Below, in pieces: positions 1 to 12,009 of a stretch of DNA of 64,000 bases. A program made the position numbers and the translations under genes. Every line of letters starts with the position of its first letter. Position 1 is the first letter of the stretch. The notes under the pieces were generated by a model that was not told where the DNA came from, ran no database searches, and saw only the letters and a list, made by a program, of their open reading frames with translations. Origin of the DNA: Sipunculus nudus (taxonomy: Eukaryota; Annelida; Sipuncula; Golfingiida; Sipunculidae); the NCBI GenBank assembly GCA_026874595.1, contig CM049315.1, positions 3,904,664 to 3,968,663 of the forward strand, in the 5' to 3' direction.

Positions 1-518
1 CTAAACACAGTCAAGCCCACTTATTGTCATGTTGGTGGTGCATGCATAAATTATGATAATAACCGGGATGTGACATTATGCGGGCTTCAACATCGATGTC
101 CTTTAGAGTCATAGAAGAAGCATTTTGTCTCAAATGATATTAAATAAATCATCAACAAAAAGGAAACAGTAACGTTTATGAATATTTTTATTGCACAACG
201 GCATATCAAATTACCTTTATGTGCACCTGACAATTTATTTCCTGTAAGTTTTGTGCCGCATGCAGCAATAACTGACAAAAATCCGACTATTGCGCCTTAT
301 TTTCGGGTATCTTATTAATGACTCAAACTTCCATGAATGTCTTTATGATAGGACTGTTGGGGGAGCAGGCATTGTCATGCCATTGTGAACTTTCTGAAGT
401 TTCGCCGCGATTGAGGTTTTAGACCGAGTATCTCCTCCAGTGCTTACAAAACCTCCAGCTTTTCGTGGACCCTTAAAAGGGGATTTCCAGTCGTAAGTAA
501 CATTTAGAGCTCATGCTT
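1..518. other. Unassigned AT-rich sequence
   Basis: I see no coding region, RNA gene or repeat here. The short open frame on the minus strand at 87-278 has no recognisable composition or motif. The tandem array begins directly after this stretch. Confidence 0.6.
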
Positions 519-2185
519 CATGAGTCACAGGTAGTAGGGATTGCTTGTACCTGTTTATAGGGCAGCTTGATAAAGGATCAACAGAGTCACAGGGAGTAGG
601 GATTGCTTGTACCTGTTTATAGGGCAGCTTGATAAACCATCAACAAAGTCACAGGGAATAGGTATTGCTTGTATCTGTTTATAGGGCAGCTTGATAAACC
701 ATCAACAGAGTCACAAGGAATAGGTATTGCTTGTATCTGTTTATAGGGCAGCTTGATAAAGGATCAACAGAGTCACAGGGAATAGGTATTGCTTGTATCT
801 GTTTATAGGGCAGCTTGATAAACCATCAACAGAGTCACAAGGAATAGGTATTGCTTGTATCTGTTTATAGGGCAGCTTGATAAAGGATCAATAGAGTCAC
901 AGGGAATAGGTATTGCTTGTACCTGTTTATAGGGCAGCTTGATAAATTATCAACAGAGTCACAGGGAGTAGGGATTGCTTGTACCTGTTTATAGGGCAGC
1001 TTGATTAAGCATCAACAGAGTCACAGGGAATAGGGATTACTTGTACCTGTTTATAGGGCAGCTTGATAAACCATCAACAGAGTCACAGGGAATAGGTATT
1101 GCTTGTATCTGTTTATAGGGCAGCTTGATAAACCATCAACAGAGTCACAAGGAATAGGTATTGCTTGTATCTGTTTATAGGGCAGCTTGATAAAGGATCA
1201 ACAGAGTCACAGGGAATAGGTATTGCTTGTACCTGTTTATAGGGCAGCTTGATAAATTATCAACAGAGTCACAGGGAGTAGGGATCGCTTATACCTGTTT
1301 ATAGGGAAGCTTGATAAAGGATCAACAGAGTCACAGGGAATAGGTATTCCTTGTACCTGTTTATAGGGCAGCTTGATAAATTATCAACAGAGTCACAGGG
1401 AGTAGGGATCGCTTATACCTGTTTATAGGGCAGCTTGATAAAGGATCAACAGAGTCACAGGGAGTAGGGATTGCTTGTACCTGTTTATAAGGCAGCTTGA
1501 TAAAGGATCAACAGAGTCACAGGGAGTAGGGATTGCTTATACCTGTTTATAGGGCAGCTTGATAAAGCATCAACAGAGTCACAGGGAATAGGGATTACTT
1601 GTACCTATTTATAGGGAAGCTTGATAAACCATCAACAGAGTCACAGGGAATAGGTATTGCTTGTACCTGTTTATAGGGCAGCTTGATAAAGCATCAACAC
1701 AGTCACTTAGAATAGGTATTGCTTGTACCTGTTTATAGGGCAGCTTGATAAAGGATCAACAGAGTCACAGAGAATAGGTATTGCTTGTACCTGTTTATAG
1801 GGCAGCTTGATAAAGGATCAACAGAGTCACAGGGAATAGGTATTGCTTGTACCTGTTTAAAGGGCAGCTTGATAAATCATCAACAGAGTCACAGGGAATA
1901 GGGATTGCTTGTACCTGTTTCTAGGGCAGCTTGATAAAGGATCAACAGAGTCACAGGGAATAGGGATTACTTGTACCTGTTTCTAGGGCAGCTTGATAAA
2001 GGATCAACAGAGTCACAGGGAATAGGGATTACTTGTACCTGTTTATAGGGCAGCTTGATAAGGCATCAACAGAGTCACAGGGAATAGGGATTACTTGTAC
2101 CTGTTTATAGGGCAGCTTGATAAAGGATCAACAGAGTCACAGGGAATAGGGATTACTTGTACCTGTTTATAGGGCAGCTTGATAA
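519..2185. repeat. 62-bp minisatellite, about 27 copies
   Basis: A 62-bp unit repeats head to tail without interruption; the segment TTGCTTGTACCTG recurs every 62 bases and each unit carries GGGCAGCTTGATAAA. Copies differ mainly at a few fixed sites (GGAATAGGTATT versus GGAGTAGGGATT; GGATCAAC versus CCATCAAC), and the same variant combinations recur in blocks. That suggests multi-unit duplication or unequal exchange. The period is not a multiple of three and all frames are closed, so it is not coding. The array ends abruptly at GATAACTTCA, where family A-type sequence starts. Confidence 0.95.
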
Positions 2186-2624
2186 CTTCACTTCTTTAAA
2201 TTATATAATACAGATTTAATTTCTGGCATGAACATAGGAATTATATAGAGGAATATTTATGGTAAATATGAAGAAAACCAGATGAGTGGTTTTTATATTA
2301 GGCAGTACTTAAGTATGAAAATAGTTTTTAACAGAAAAACATATGTATTTATTTTTTCTAAAAATATATTTTTTAAATTTGCAAAAAAATATCTGAAAAT
2401 AACATTTGATTCAGGACTGGAAAAGTTGTATACATTGGATCATAAACAGCAATCGGTTAATGATTGTAAGTAATGCAACATATCTGGTTGGGTGGGGGGG
2501 GGGGGGGCAGGGTTGCCACATGTGATTCTACATTTGTAAAAGCAGTGTTGCATCACTAATACATTTACCCAGACAAGGCTGTAGGGACCAGAGAATGGCT
2601 GGTCTGGAGATTTAAAGTATAAAT
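2186..2624 (+). mobile_element. Family A internal fragment, degraded
   Basis: Bases 2195-2320 match the internal segment of family A seen at about 6195-6300, 42550-42660 and 61235-61345 (TTCTGGCATG, then GATGAGTGG and ATATTAGGCAG). After about 2340 the similarity stops and the sequence is AT-rich with no recognisable content, apart from a G homopolymer near 2490-2507. The fragment has neither a 5' box nor a 3' hairpin, so it is a broken copy next to the better preserved 3' end that follows. Confidence 0.6.
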
Positions 2625-3135
2625 ACCTTAGAGCCTCAGAAAAACTTCAATAACAAGAATAATATTTAAGCTTTTACTTTCAAATTTCAGAATTTAACAG
2701 ATTTAATCTATATATATACCGACTGTGAAAAGTAAATCAAATGTTCTTTCAAGAAAAAAAAATTGCCATGGTCAAACCTGGGCAAAATTTAAGGTACCAA
2801 TTTTATATTTTTGCCAATATTTAAAAACATTAACAGATTTTGGTATAATTTTGGTATACAATTGAAATTCTGCAAAAAAATAGATTTTTAATAAAAATTG
2901 AGGTTTTTCCTTAATATCTTGAAGGAACAAAGTCCTTTTGACCCAATTTTTGGCATGGTAAGAGATTTTGGGATCATCTAACTGTATGCCGATTTTCAGA
3001 TTTGTTGGTCCAATGGTGTTGAAACATGCCGGTCTTACGATCGGACATCTGGATTGACGGACAGACAGATGGACGGACTGACGACGGACAATGGACCACA
3101 ACTATAGCTCAGATGACTTATAGTCAGCTGAGCTG
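2625..3135 (+). mobile_element. Family A 3' portion with terminal hairpin
   Basis: This matches 42185-42916 from GAGCCTC onward but lacks an internal segment. It includes the conserved 'CCATGGTCAAA..TGGGCAAAATTTAAGG' region, a GGAC-rich tract at about 3056-3090 and the terminal hairpin at 3105-3134. The last stem base is changed (CTGAGCTG instead of CTGAGCTA). The 5' box is absent, so this is a 5'-truncated or deleted copy. Confidence 0.7.
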
Positions 3136-3918
3136 AAAAGAGTAAAATCAGAGTGCTTTATGATATGAAAGACAAGCACTGTTTGATTGGAGTTAGTAAG
3201 AACTGCACCATTTACATCAATGTAAAGAGGCCTAAAATTAATTTAATTGTCATTCCTCCTAATCTGCCCATTTCACACACGTGCCTACTAAACTACTTAA
3301 TTTGAATACCACAGAAATGTAAGAAATAAAGACTGTCAGTTGATTGCTTAGTTTTTTTACTTATTACTTTTTCTTCATCTCATTTTTAACCAATTTTATT
3401 TCATTAGTTTGATATATGGAAGTAAAGAAATCTTGATTAAACTTTCTTAAAGATATCAAACACACAATTTACAGATGTTTCATTAAATAGTATAATGTTA
3501 TTTTGAAGAATGTAAGACTTTCCGTTGATAGTTTTTACAGTGAAGTATCACTAGAGTGTCATCCTAACCCTGTCTTTCCGTACACACACAACCCCTGATC
3601 GGGTGCCAACAGGCAATCTCTAGACAAAGTGATTCCATTATTTCAAAAACCTCATAATTTGTAGAGTAACAATTTTGATATACCCTCCTTCATTTCGACC
3701 ATCAGAAAATTTAATTATTTTTTAGGGGTCAATATGATAGAATAAATATGGTATTTTGAATTATCATGTCCCCATCTACATAGCCATGGATTACAATGTG
3801 CTCAATTATTTGTTTATAAAATCCACAAAATGAGTTTGACAGATTAAAAAAATATATGATCTCTTCATGATCTCTTCATGGGCCAATCTACTACAAAATT
3901 ACATTTAATCTATAAAAC
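3136..3918. other. Unassigned intergenic sequence
   Basis: AT-rich sequence with no recognised gene or repeat. It separates two family A copies. Confidence 0.5.
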
Positions 3919-6524
3919 AAGGGACCTATGGGTCACGGCGCTCAGCTGTTATATATGATAGAAAAATATGATTTAGAAATGAGGCACATACTGGGTTTTA
4001 TGTGGTAATAAAAATAAGCTGTATTATGAGTTGTTGTTGTTTAGCTTATGTATGATTTTGATAGTACCTTTGGAGACAGGAAAGAGGATTAATTTCATTT
4101 ATTTTATTAACAAATGGAGTGCGATTGTCACACAGATTTTGACTTGGCCATATAACTTATAAGCAGAACATATAATATAAGAGTTTAACTATTTATTAAA
4201 AAAATTACAAATATTGTCTCAAATATAATTTTTATTAAAAATAATAAGAGAATAGTATGATTTTTTCAAATAAAATATAACTGAACTGATTAATAAAATA
4301 ATATTAAAGAATATATTCATGAATGCATTCATTAATACATTTTGAAAGTATTTGCACTGGTATTCATATACTTTCATTTTTACCTGAATTCCCATTCTTA
4401 TGAAAGAAATTTTATAATGGAGTACATATTCATATTCGTGTTTAAATACAATTGCAAAGTATTCGCACCATGTCTGGTATTTATTCAGTTTTCACCAAAC
4501 AATGATGTTGAGAATCCAGAATATACAAAATTCACACATTTAAATAATGATCATAAGTACCTGGTTTTATGGCTTTTATTTATATTAAAAAAATAAATGT
4601 AATATATTCATTTTGGACTAATTTCACATAAATGTACTAACTATAGACACAGTAGGAATCTAGATTAATATTATCAACTGCATCTTTGTCTATCATTAAT
4701 TTCCTTCATATGATCCCTAATGATTAGTAATGAATAATATGATTTACTTTTTTATTATTAAAATTGAACTGAAAAATACCATAGGTGACTGCATGGTGTT
4801 ATTTGGAATACGTGACATTCTATCCATCGATACAAGATTCTTATATCATCGGTAACTGCAAGTTAATTTCCTGTTATTATCAACTAACAAATTCCTTTTC
4901 TATTTTTCTTTAATTTGTTATTAAAAACCAATAAAAATTTATTAATTTTTTTTGTTTATTGTTATGTTGTTGGTTAAAACTACTAGATGAGTTGTGTTGG
5001 ACACCTGGATCAACTGTGGCTGGCCATAATATAATAAGCTGCCTGGAGCCCCAGTTTGTGCCTTGCCTCAAGCATGCATAATTTGCTGAAAGTTCAACAA
5101 GGTCAACATACAGGTGACTCAAGAGGTGCTACAGAGAGCCAAGGTCTGACATGGTCTCATAAAAAAATTGATAAAAGCTACAATTTTTGGCCAATTTCTT
5201 TCAGCTTTTTAAACTAAAAAGCTGAAATCTTTATGTGTGCATGATATGAAAATTATATCAACAGTGCTCACAGGAAACAAACATGCCATGGTCAAAGTTG
5301 GGCAAAATTTAAGGAACTAATTTTATATTTATACTAATAACTTATAAAATTTGAAAAATTCAGAACTAATTTTGGGTATTCAATTGAATCTTGATTAAAT
5401 AATGTTACATCCCTGACAAAAAATCTCTAGCTTCAGCAATCCTCTTGTTAAGGGAGTAAATATATTTCTTGATTTTTTACAAAGTGCCTTATGTTTGGGC
5501 CCATAACTTAAAACAATTAGGCAACACTGACATCATTTCTGGCATGTGCATAGAGAATGCATAGAAAAATATGTATATTATATATGATTAAAGTCAGATC
5601 AGTGGTTTTGATATTAGGCAGTCTTGAAGTGTAACAATGGGTTTTTAATGGAAAAATGAAGTTTTTCATTAATATCTCGAAGGTATTAAGTCCTAGTGAC
5701 CAAATTCTTGGCATGGTAGGGGATTTTTGAGACATCTAATTGCATGCCAAATTTTAGGAACTGAGAGCTGAAGCTTGGGAGCTGAGCACTTGCAAACTGC
5801 ATGACACTAGCTTGATGTAAACAATATGTGACATGGTGCTTGAAAACTTGATTAAAATCTACAGTTTTTGATCAACTGGTTTCAAATTTTTGGTGTTTAC
5901 CGACAAAATGCTAACAAAAACATGCTTTGAAAATTAAATCCACAGTACTTACAGGAAAAAAACGTGCCATGGTCAAAGTTGGGCAAAATCTAAGGTACCA
6001 ATTTTTTATTTTTGTTAATATTTTAAAAAATTTAAAAGATTTTGATCTTATTTTGGGTATACAATTTAATTTTGATTAATTAAAGTTATATTACTGGAAA
6101 AAAAAGTTTATACCTTTAACATATTTTGTGTTAAGTGATCAAATATCTTTCCTGATGTTTTACACAATGCATTATGTTTGGCCCCATAACTTTTTGAATT
6201 TACATAATACAGACATAATTTCTGGCATGTACATAGGAACTATATAGAGGAATAATTATGGTAAATATGAGAAAAAACAGATGAGTGGTTTTGATATTAG
6301 GCAGTCCTGAAGTGTAAAAATAGGTTTTTAATAAAAAATTGAGGTTTTTCCTTAATTTCTAAAAGGAACAAAGTCGCAAAGACCCAGTTTTCGGCTTGGT
6401 AGGAGATCTTGGGGACATCTAACATTATGCCGAATTTTGGATTCCTAGGTCTTACGGTTTCAAAACGTGCCACATCTACGGACGGACGACTATAGCTCAG
6501 ATGACTTATAGTCAGCTGAGCTAA
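3919..6524 (+). mobile_element. Full-length non-autonomous family A element (about 2.6 kb)
   Basis: The 5' end is a GGGACCTATGGGTCA box followed by GCTCAGCTG at about 3939-3947. The 3' end is a hairpin at 6493-6522 followed by AAAA. The 5' GCTCAGCTG is the reverse complement of CAGCTGAGC in the 3' hairpin arm, giving asymmetric terminal inverted repeats. A second copy at 56559-61592 aligns over the whole length once a nested 2.4-kb insertion is removed, so both ends are supported by comparison. No open frame is conserved or recognisable; the 84-codon frame at 4342-4596 is in very AT-rich sequence and is probably chance. The architecture resembles Helentron-type non-autonomous elements, but that class is inference. 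Confidence 0.75.
6493..6522 (+). other. 3'-terminal hairpin of family A
   Basis: Stem arms TAGCTCAG-A-TGACT and AGTCA-G-CTGAGCTA enclose a TAT loop: 13 base pairs with one A/G mismatch. The same hairpin recurs in the window, always on the plus strand and directly after a GGAC-rich tract: at 3105-3134, 30019-30049, 39899-39930, 42885-42916, 60682-60715, 61558-61588 and 61949-61980, some copies being degenerate. Confidence 0.85.
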
Positions 6525-7995
6525 AAACTTTTAAGGTATCTTGTATAAAGATATACAGACAGACAAAGTGATCACATGACCTACGTTTGACCAAAAGAAA
6601 ATATAGAATTCAGTACTCACCAAAGACATATGTCAATCAGAAATTCCATATATTTTTCTCCCATATTTATGATCCATCTGAAAATAAACAAGAAAGCATT
6701 AATCTCAATAACAGATACAAACAAGATGCTTGCTGATTTCAATGGGTTAAACATTTATAAACAGATTAGGTACCCTGCTTACTTCCTGCACTAGTCTACT
6801 CATATTCACTGAATCAGCATATATACAACAACTAGACAGACTGCAGACCCTCTCCCTGCTGACATCTGGGCAGTGTACCACAATTTAGTATTTCTACCCT
6901 GAATATTCTTGAATCTTGATTCCTGATTTTCTTTGAGTGAGACCTATATTTCCTACCCACATTTTGAATATTGTAAATTTCAAGTGGAAATATGTGCCAT
7001 ATATTGTTTGAGTTACATGTCCCCATATACATATATACTTATATAAACACACACACAGACAGAGAATCCTTGACACTCCCTTTTGCAGCCAATGGAAACA
7101 AACACATGCTATTTTTACATTCTGCATGGACGGAGTTGCCTTTATGAATATTCATATTTTTCAAAGTTGGTACATCATAAGCAAGCATAACATGGCACAG
7201 ATTTCACCTTATTTGCCTTTACTGTGATATTTTTACGATCTCCTTTAATTTTCTACATCCATACACATCTTGTACAACTTGTGACAATAACCATTGCAAA
7301 GAACTCTCCATGGCTCAGATGGTGGTGTTCCATATAGTCTGAAGGAGAAAAGGAAACCTGAGGGCCCAGAGTAAAACACCGACCAGGCCACTACAACCAA
7401 GACAAGTCTTATAACAATCAATAAATGCAAGGAATCAAACCAAGGTCACCAGTGGAGCCAAGCTTTTTCCCCAAGTGACTGTCCAGGCTCCAGGAAATAA
7501 CAGCTCATTATGACCAGTTACACTGACAATTTGCTGCACCTGGTACCTGACTTTGACATACATTCCTGATGTTCAGATGCAGAGGTTACCTTTCCAGTTT
7601 AATAGTTTACTGTTGACCTGTGATTGTCTATAATCACTCCTAACAATCTACAATAATGCAGGATTGCTCAGAGTTAAATGTCTGTTATATCCAAGACATC
7701 CCTATACATGAATGAAACTGTTAACAAAAACTTAAAATGATAAAAAGAAAACATTAAGTTTTACAATAGATTAAATCTTCACTGTACATATCAATCCATT
7801 TTTTTACATATTGATAAGGGATATTACAACCCATAAAATGTGCAATGGAATTATCAGATGACAGGAATTGACAGTAAAACTTGTTTGAGAGACCACTACA
7901 GTAAACTTGATATTAAGAGTTTTGTCCTTTTTTAGTTTCTTAATTATATATGCTTTCTTTATATCAAATATCTATTTTTGATTCATACAAAACAA

Positions 7996-7996
<1 letters not shown>
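6525..7996. other. Unassigned intergenic sequence
   Basis: No recognised gene. It contains a short CA-rich run near 7050. On the minus strand around 7431-7441 there is a GGTTTGATTCC string resembling a polymerase III B box, but no convincing A box accompanies it. Confidence 0.5.

Positions 7997-8028
<32 letters not shown>
7997..8028. repeat. (TA)n microsatellite
   Basis: An uninterrupted run of about 16 AT dinucleotides. Confidence 0.95.
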
Positions 8029-8029
<1 letters not shown>

Positions 8030-9513
8030 TTGAGGAAACTGGAAACTTTGATATATCATAACATTCTTCTTATTTATGCTTTAAGATGCATGAATTCTTG
8101 GTCAGTGGGTTTCCGTATCAGTCATGCAAGTTTTCTCAGTATGTACTACACATAAAATACATTAAAAAATACAGATTTTCTACATTTACTTGATTTAAAA
8201 CAAATTGTCATGTTACCCGGTCATTCCCCTTCAGCTGTAAAATAAAGACGCCAGAGACCAGACAGAACCAGAATATCATCTCTGTAAAATTACAACTCTA
8301 CCTGTTGGACAGATCCAAGCAAACAACCATGACTTGGTATCCACATCAATTTTGAAGCGGGTAAACAGAAAGTTATGCTTCATGATTTGTCTGTCGATGT
8401 GATCAGCCTATCAGTGTCTTGTTATGCCAGAGCAATATTAGGCATCTATCATGCAGATTTTGACCAGACACAAAATTTCATGCACGGGTAGCAAAATCAT
8501 GTCTGATGCGGAATCAGCCCAGATGGGCAAAAAATGACACTAGTCTGCAGGAGGAAGTACTTTAAATCACATCTTTATGTTTTGTTGTATCCTTTACAAT
8601 CAGGGCTATGGTTTGTCTAACTGATCACTCTGCCAACTCACATCAGGTTGTTTCTCATGTAATGTTTTGAGCAGTGAACTATAAATTAATCCACTAGGTG
8701 GCAGCTGCAGGTCTCAGTCAGGTCCTGATTACAGTCTCTGATTCTAGATCAGAGAGGGACAAAATGTTCTGCTCAAGGGTCACATGAATCAATTAAAAAC
8801 TCAGTTTATTAAATAATATCAAATAAAACTGACTGACTGAATGATATAAACATAGCTTTCACTTTCAATATTCCTGTTTTTTTGTAGCACTCATTTTTAG
8901 GATAACAAAATTTAAATGCATGTCAGTATATATATATTAAAAGGTATCATTGTTTTGTGTGAGATTATATGGGGCTCCACAAATTCAAATCAGAATGCTA
9001 CAACACAAACAGACCTGGAGGGCTGTATGTGTCCTGCAAGCTACAGTTTACCCACTCCTGTTCTAGATGGTAAAGAGAGACAAATCAGCAAAACCTATCT
9101 GTCATCACCATCTAACAGATCACAGAATGTGTCCCTTTTGATAATGGTGATCAATGCATTTTGGTGATGTACTAAGGTCAGAGCAATAATACTTCTTCCT
9201 GAGCTGATACTTTTATACATCCTATGAAATAAATAACGCACAGTGTGGCAAGCCTAGTTACTGGGGTAGGACATGTACAGAGTACAGTTAGGGTTATCTT
9301 GTTGGATTTCAAAGCAGAAGGTTTAGCTCCTGTCTGTGCTGGCCACAAAGATAAAACGGTAAAATTCCATAGAGCTTCAGAGATTGGCTCCCACGTCATG
9401 CTTTTCTTATTTAACTAGTCCCCACAGATTCTCCCATGGTGAGCTTAGTTATGAACTGCCATCAGTGTTCCTGCAGTCTTCACACCTCCTCCATTTGATG
9501 GTCGATTTGTATT
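8029..9513. other. Unassigned intergenic sequence
   Basis: Mixed-composition sequence without recognised genes or repeats. Open frames at 8916-9167 (+) and 9178-9399 (-) are short and show no domain-like composition, so I do not call them. Confidence 0.5.
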
Positions 9514-10187
9514 AGAGCCAATGATTTTCCGTTTCAAAAGCAAGGCTTTTCCGTTTCATTCATCACCAAATTCCATTTCAATTCCGTTTCACATTCCTTG
9601 GAGCCGGATCCATTAATTTTGCTGACAAGATGGTTTAATTTACAGTTTTTTTAAATCATGTAAAAAGATATAAATATATGTCAAGTCTTAATGTTACATG
9701 TAATGTACATTTTTACACTCCTGTGTACAGATCTAATGGAATGGGAAAATCATTGTGTATGTAAATTTCATTCATTACTAAACATGCAGTTCAAGCCAAA
9801 TGCAGATTTTATTACCAGTACCTTAGCTGAGACTGTAACAGGAACAATTATTGTATAGTCTGATCATTCATTATTCTTAATAAAAACAAAGAAAAAAAAT
9901 ACAGTTCATATATAATCTTTTAACATTGTTACATTGTGACAAGAATGCGATATTCAGGTTACTGTTTAATGTATTCTGAACTGCTCATTCTAATTTAGTT
10001 TTCCAATTCTGACCCTTTGAAATGACAGGTAACATTTAAAAAAGTAATTATTACAACAGTAATTATTACGTGTAGTAGCATTCCTGCACATGTGAAACGT
10101 GTTCCATGAATTAGCAAGTAGTCCCCCAGCCAAGGATAATAAATGACATGCAGTCAACAAGAGCTGATAAGAGGCTGGAGTGCTCAG

Positions 10188-10210
10188 GTGTACACGCGTA
10201 CACGTGTACA
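10188..10210. other. Alternating purine-pyrimidine tract (Z-DNA prone)
   Basis: Twenty-three consecutive bases alternate purine and pyrimidine (GTGTACACGCGTACAC...), with nested palindromes ACGCGT and ACACGTGT. It lies inside the outer TIR element, left of the nested one. Confidence 0.8.
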
Positions 10211-10464
10211 GGGTAGCAGTCTCAGCACTGGCCAGTTCTTCATGAAATTTTTGGTGGCCCGTCTTGTTACAAGTTGTGTGTAAAGTTAAATAAAATAACC
10301 ATAGAAAAAAAGGAATAAAACAACATCATTATTTTTTTTATATTAACTCTCATAATTTCAGGCATCTGTTTATCTTAATTGGACATTTGCGTTTACGCCG
10401 TTCCCAATCTGAATCATAAAACTTCACGATCGACAATCTCATCGACTGTTTATAACTTTCAAAG

Positions 10465-12009
10465 TACCGTATTTCCTTGAACAGACGCCCGGGCGTTTAT
10501 TTTTTTCAGACACTGCTTTGACCCGGCGTCTAAACAAGGCAGGCTTCTATTTAAGGCCGGCGTTTATTAAAAAAATACGTCATCAGGCTCGTCAGACAAA
10601 CTAAAAATAGAACACGTCGAAACAATGAACCCGCCAGTCACTAATCACTGACACATTTGAAAACATCGCCGGTACACGGATTGTGTTTACGAAATTTCCT
10701 TAGATGCCATAGGTATATGGGACACGCGCAATCTCCACAATCACGCAATTGGAATTTACGCAGAATCACAGCGAGAGATTGCAGTTGTACACAAAAATCT
10801 GTCCGTGCGGGCCCCTCGAATCCAGGTATCCAGGTGTTTTATGTGGCTGTTCCATTTATTTTACACCGCGTGAACTTGGTAACATTTTTACGCTCTGAAT
10901 ACGGGGTGGCTCTTCCATTTACTGTTCTCAACGTACAACTGGTAGCATTTGTTCCATGAAAATACGGGGGTTTGGTACTTATCAGCTTATAATAGCACAG
11001 CGTAATTCATTTTCATGACACTTTCCTCTTGTTAAATATTTAACTGATTCAGCTCGACACAAGTGTAATCAAGCGTTTCTGGCCTTGTATATACTGAACA
11101 CGGGGTGGCAATTCCATTAACTGTTCACCGCGTATAACTTGTAATATTGATTCCATCAAAATACAGGGGTTGGTTCTTTATAACGGCAAAGCGTAGGTCA
11201 ATTTCATGACACTTTTCTCCCGTTTTTTATCTGATACAGCTTGACACAGCATATTCAAGCGTTTCCGACCTGGTATATACTGGTATGTGACATTTACTGC
11301 CGGGAATATTACTGAATAATTAGTTGTGGACAAGAGTACATACTATTTTTAACTTTAAAAATTATCTCAAAAGCCTGGCTTTGGTAACAGTGGGGACCCA
11401 TTTAAAAGCGCTAAAAATTAAAGCAAGGAGCGTAATTTGGCTCGACAGTAGCTACAAATTGTACCGCTCGACACCATCATTTGGTGCCTGCATGCTACAG
11501 AAGAAATGTGTGCCAAAACGTATTTGAACAGTTCTGTTCAACCACCCGTGAGGTATAGACTTTCACCGTACCAAGTTTTATTGCTTGTTTCAAGCGGTAC
11601 TATTTACTATTGCTTGATAGCAGTGATAGTATTAGCCTTCTCACTGCTGACGTATTTGTGTATTGCTTATTGCATGAATCGGGAATATATGGTGTCCCTC
11701 ATGGAAACAAGCATTCACGTAAGATAAAAGAATGATTTATAGAGTAAGAGGAATTAAACATATCAATACAACACAAACCGAAATTCATACAACAATCTAT
11801 CATCATTTTGACCGGTAAATACACCAATTCTAATGAAGGGAAAAGACATCTTGTGGCAAACATAGAAACTACTCTGACACAAGGCCTGTGAACAAGACCG
11901 GCATCTATTTAAGGCCGGCGTTTATTTTTCTGGGACATTGTTTTGCCCCGGCGACTAAATAAGGCAGGCGACTATTTAAGGTCCGGCGTCTGTTCAAGGA
12001 AATACGGTA
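10465..12009. mobile_element. Nested TIR DNA element (about 1.5 kb), probably TA-targeting MITE-like
   Basis: The first 25 bases (TACCGTATTTCC...) and the last 25 bases are perfect reverse complements, with outermost TA dinucleotides compatible with a TA target duplication. Subterminal regions carry a 17-base iterated motif of the form CCGGCGTCTATTTAAGG: about three copies inside the left TIR and four or five in the right 130 bases, in both arms. Such iterons could be transposase binding sites; this is inference. No transposase-like frame is present. The element sits inside the 9514-12948 element and is therefore the younger insertion. Confidence 0.8.
10880..11290. repeat. Two tandem copies of a 199-bp internal unit
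   Basis: Within the nested TIR element, ACGGGGTGGC at 10901 recurs at 11100, and the following 190 bases align with moderate divergence (for example TTTCATGACAC, and TCAAGCGTTTC near the unit ends). A shorter third related piece lies just upstream, near 10836. Confidence 0.7.

Noticed and set aside
519-2185. CRISPR-like regular repeat array
   Set aside because: There are no unique spacers; the entire 62-bp unit repeats. The context is eukaryotic. The same applies to the 24-, 28- and 35-bp arrays.
4342-4596. 84-codon plus-strand frame inside a family A element
   Set aside because: It is very AT-rich, and the equivalent region at about 56990-57235 carries indels that break the frame.
7431-7500. 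tRNA-derived SINE suggested by a minus-strand GGTTTGATTCC
   Set aside because: I found no convincing A box at the expected distance, no tail and no second copy in the window.
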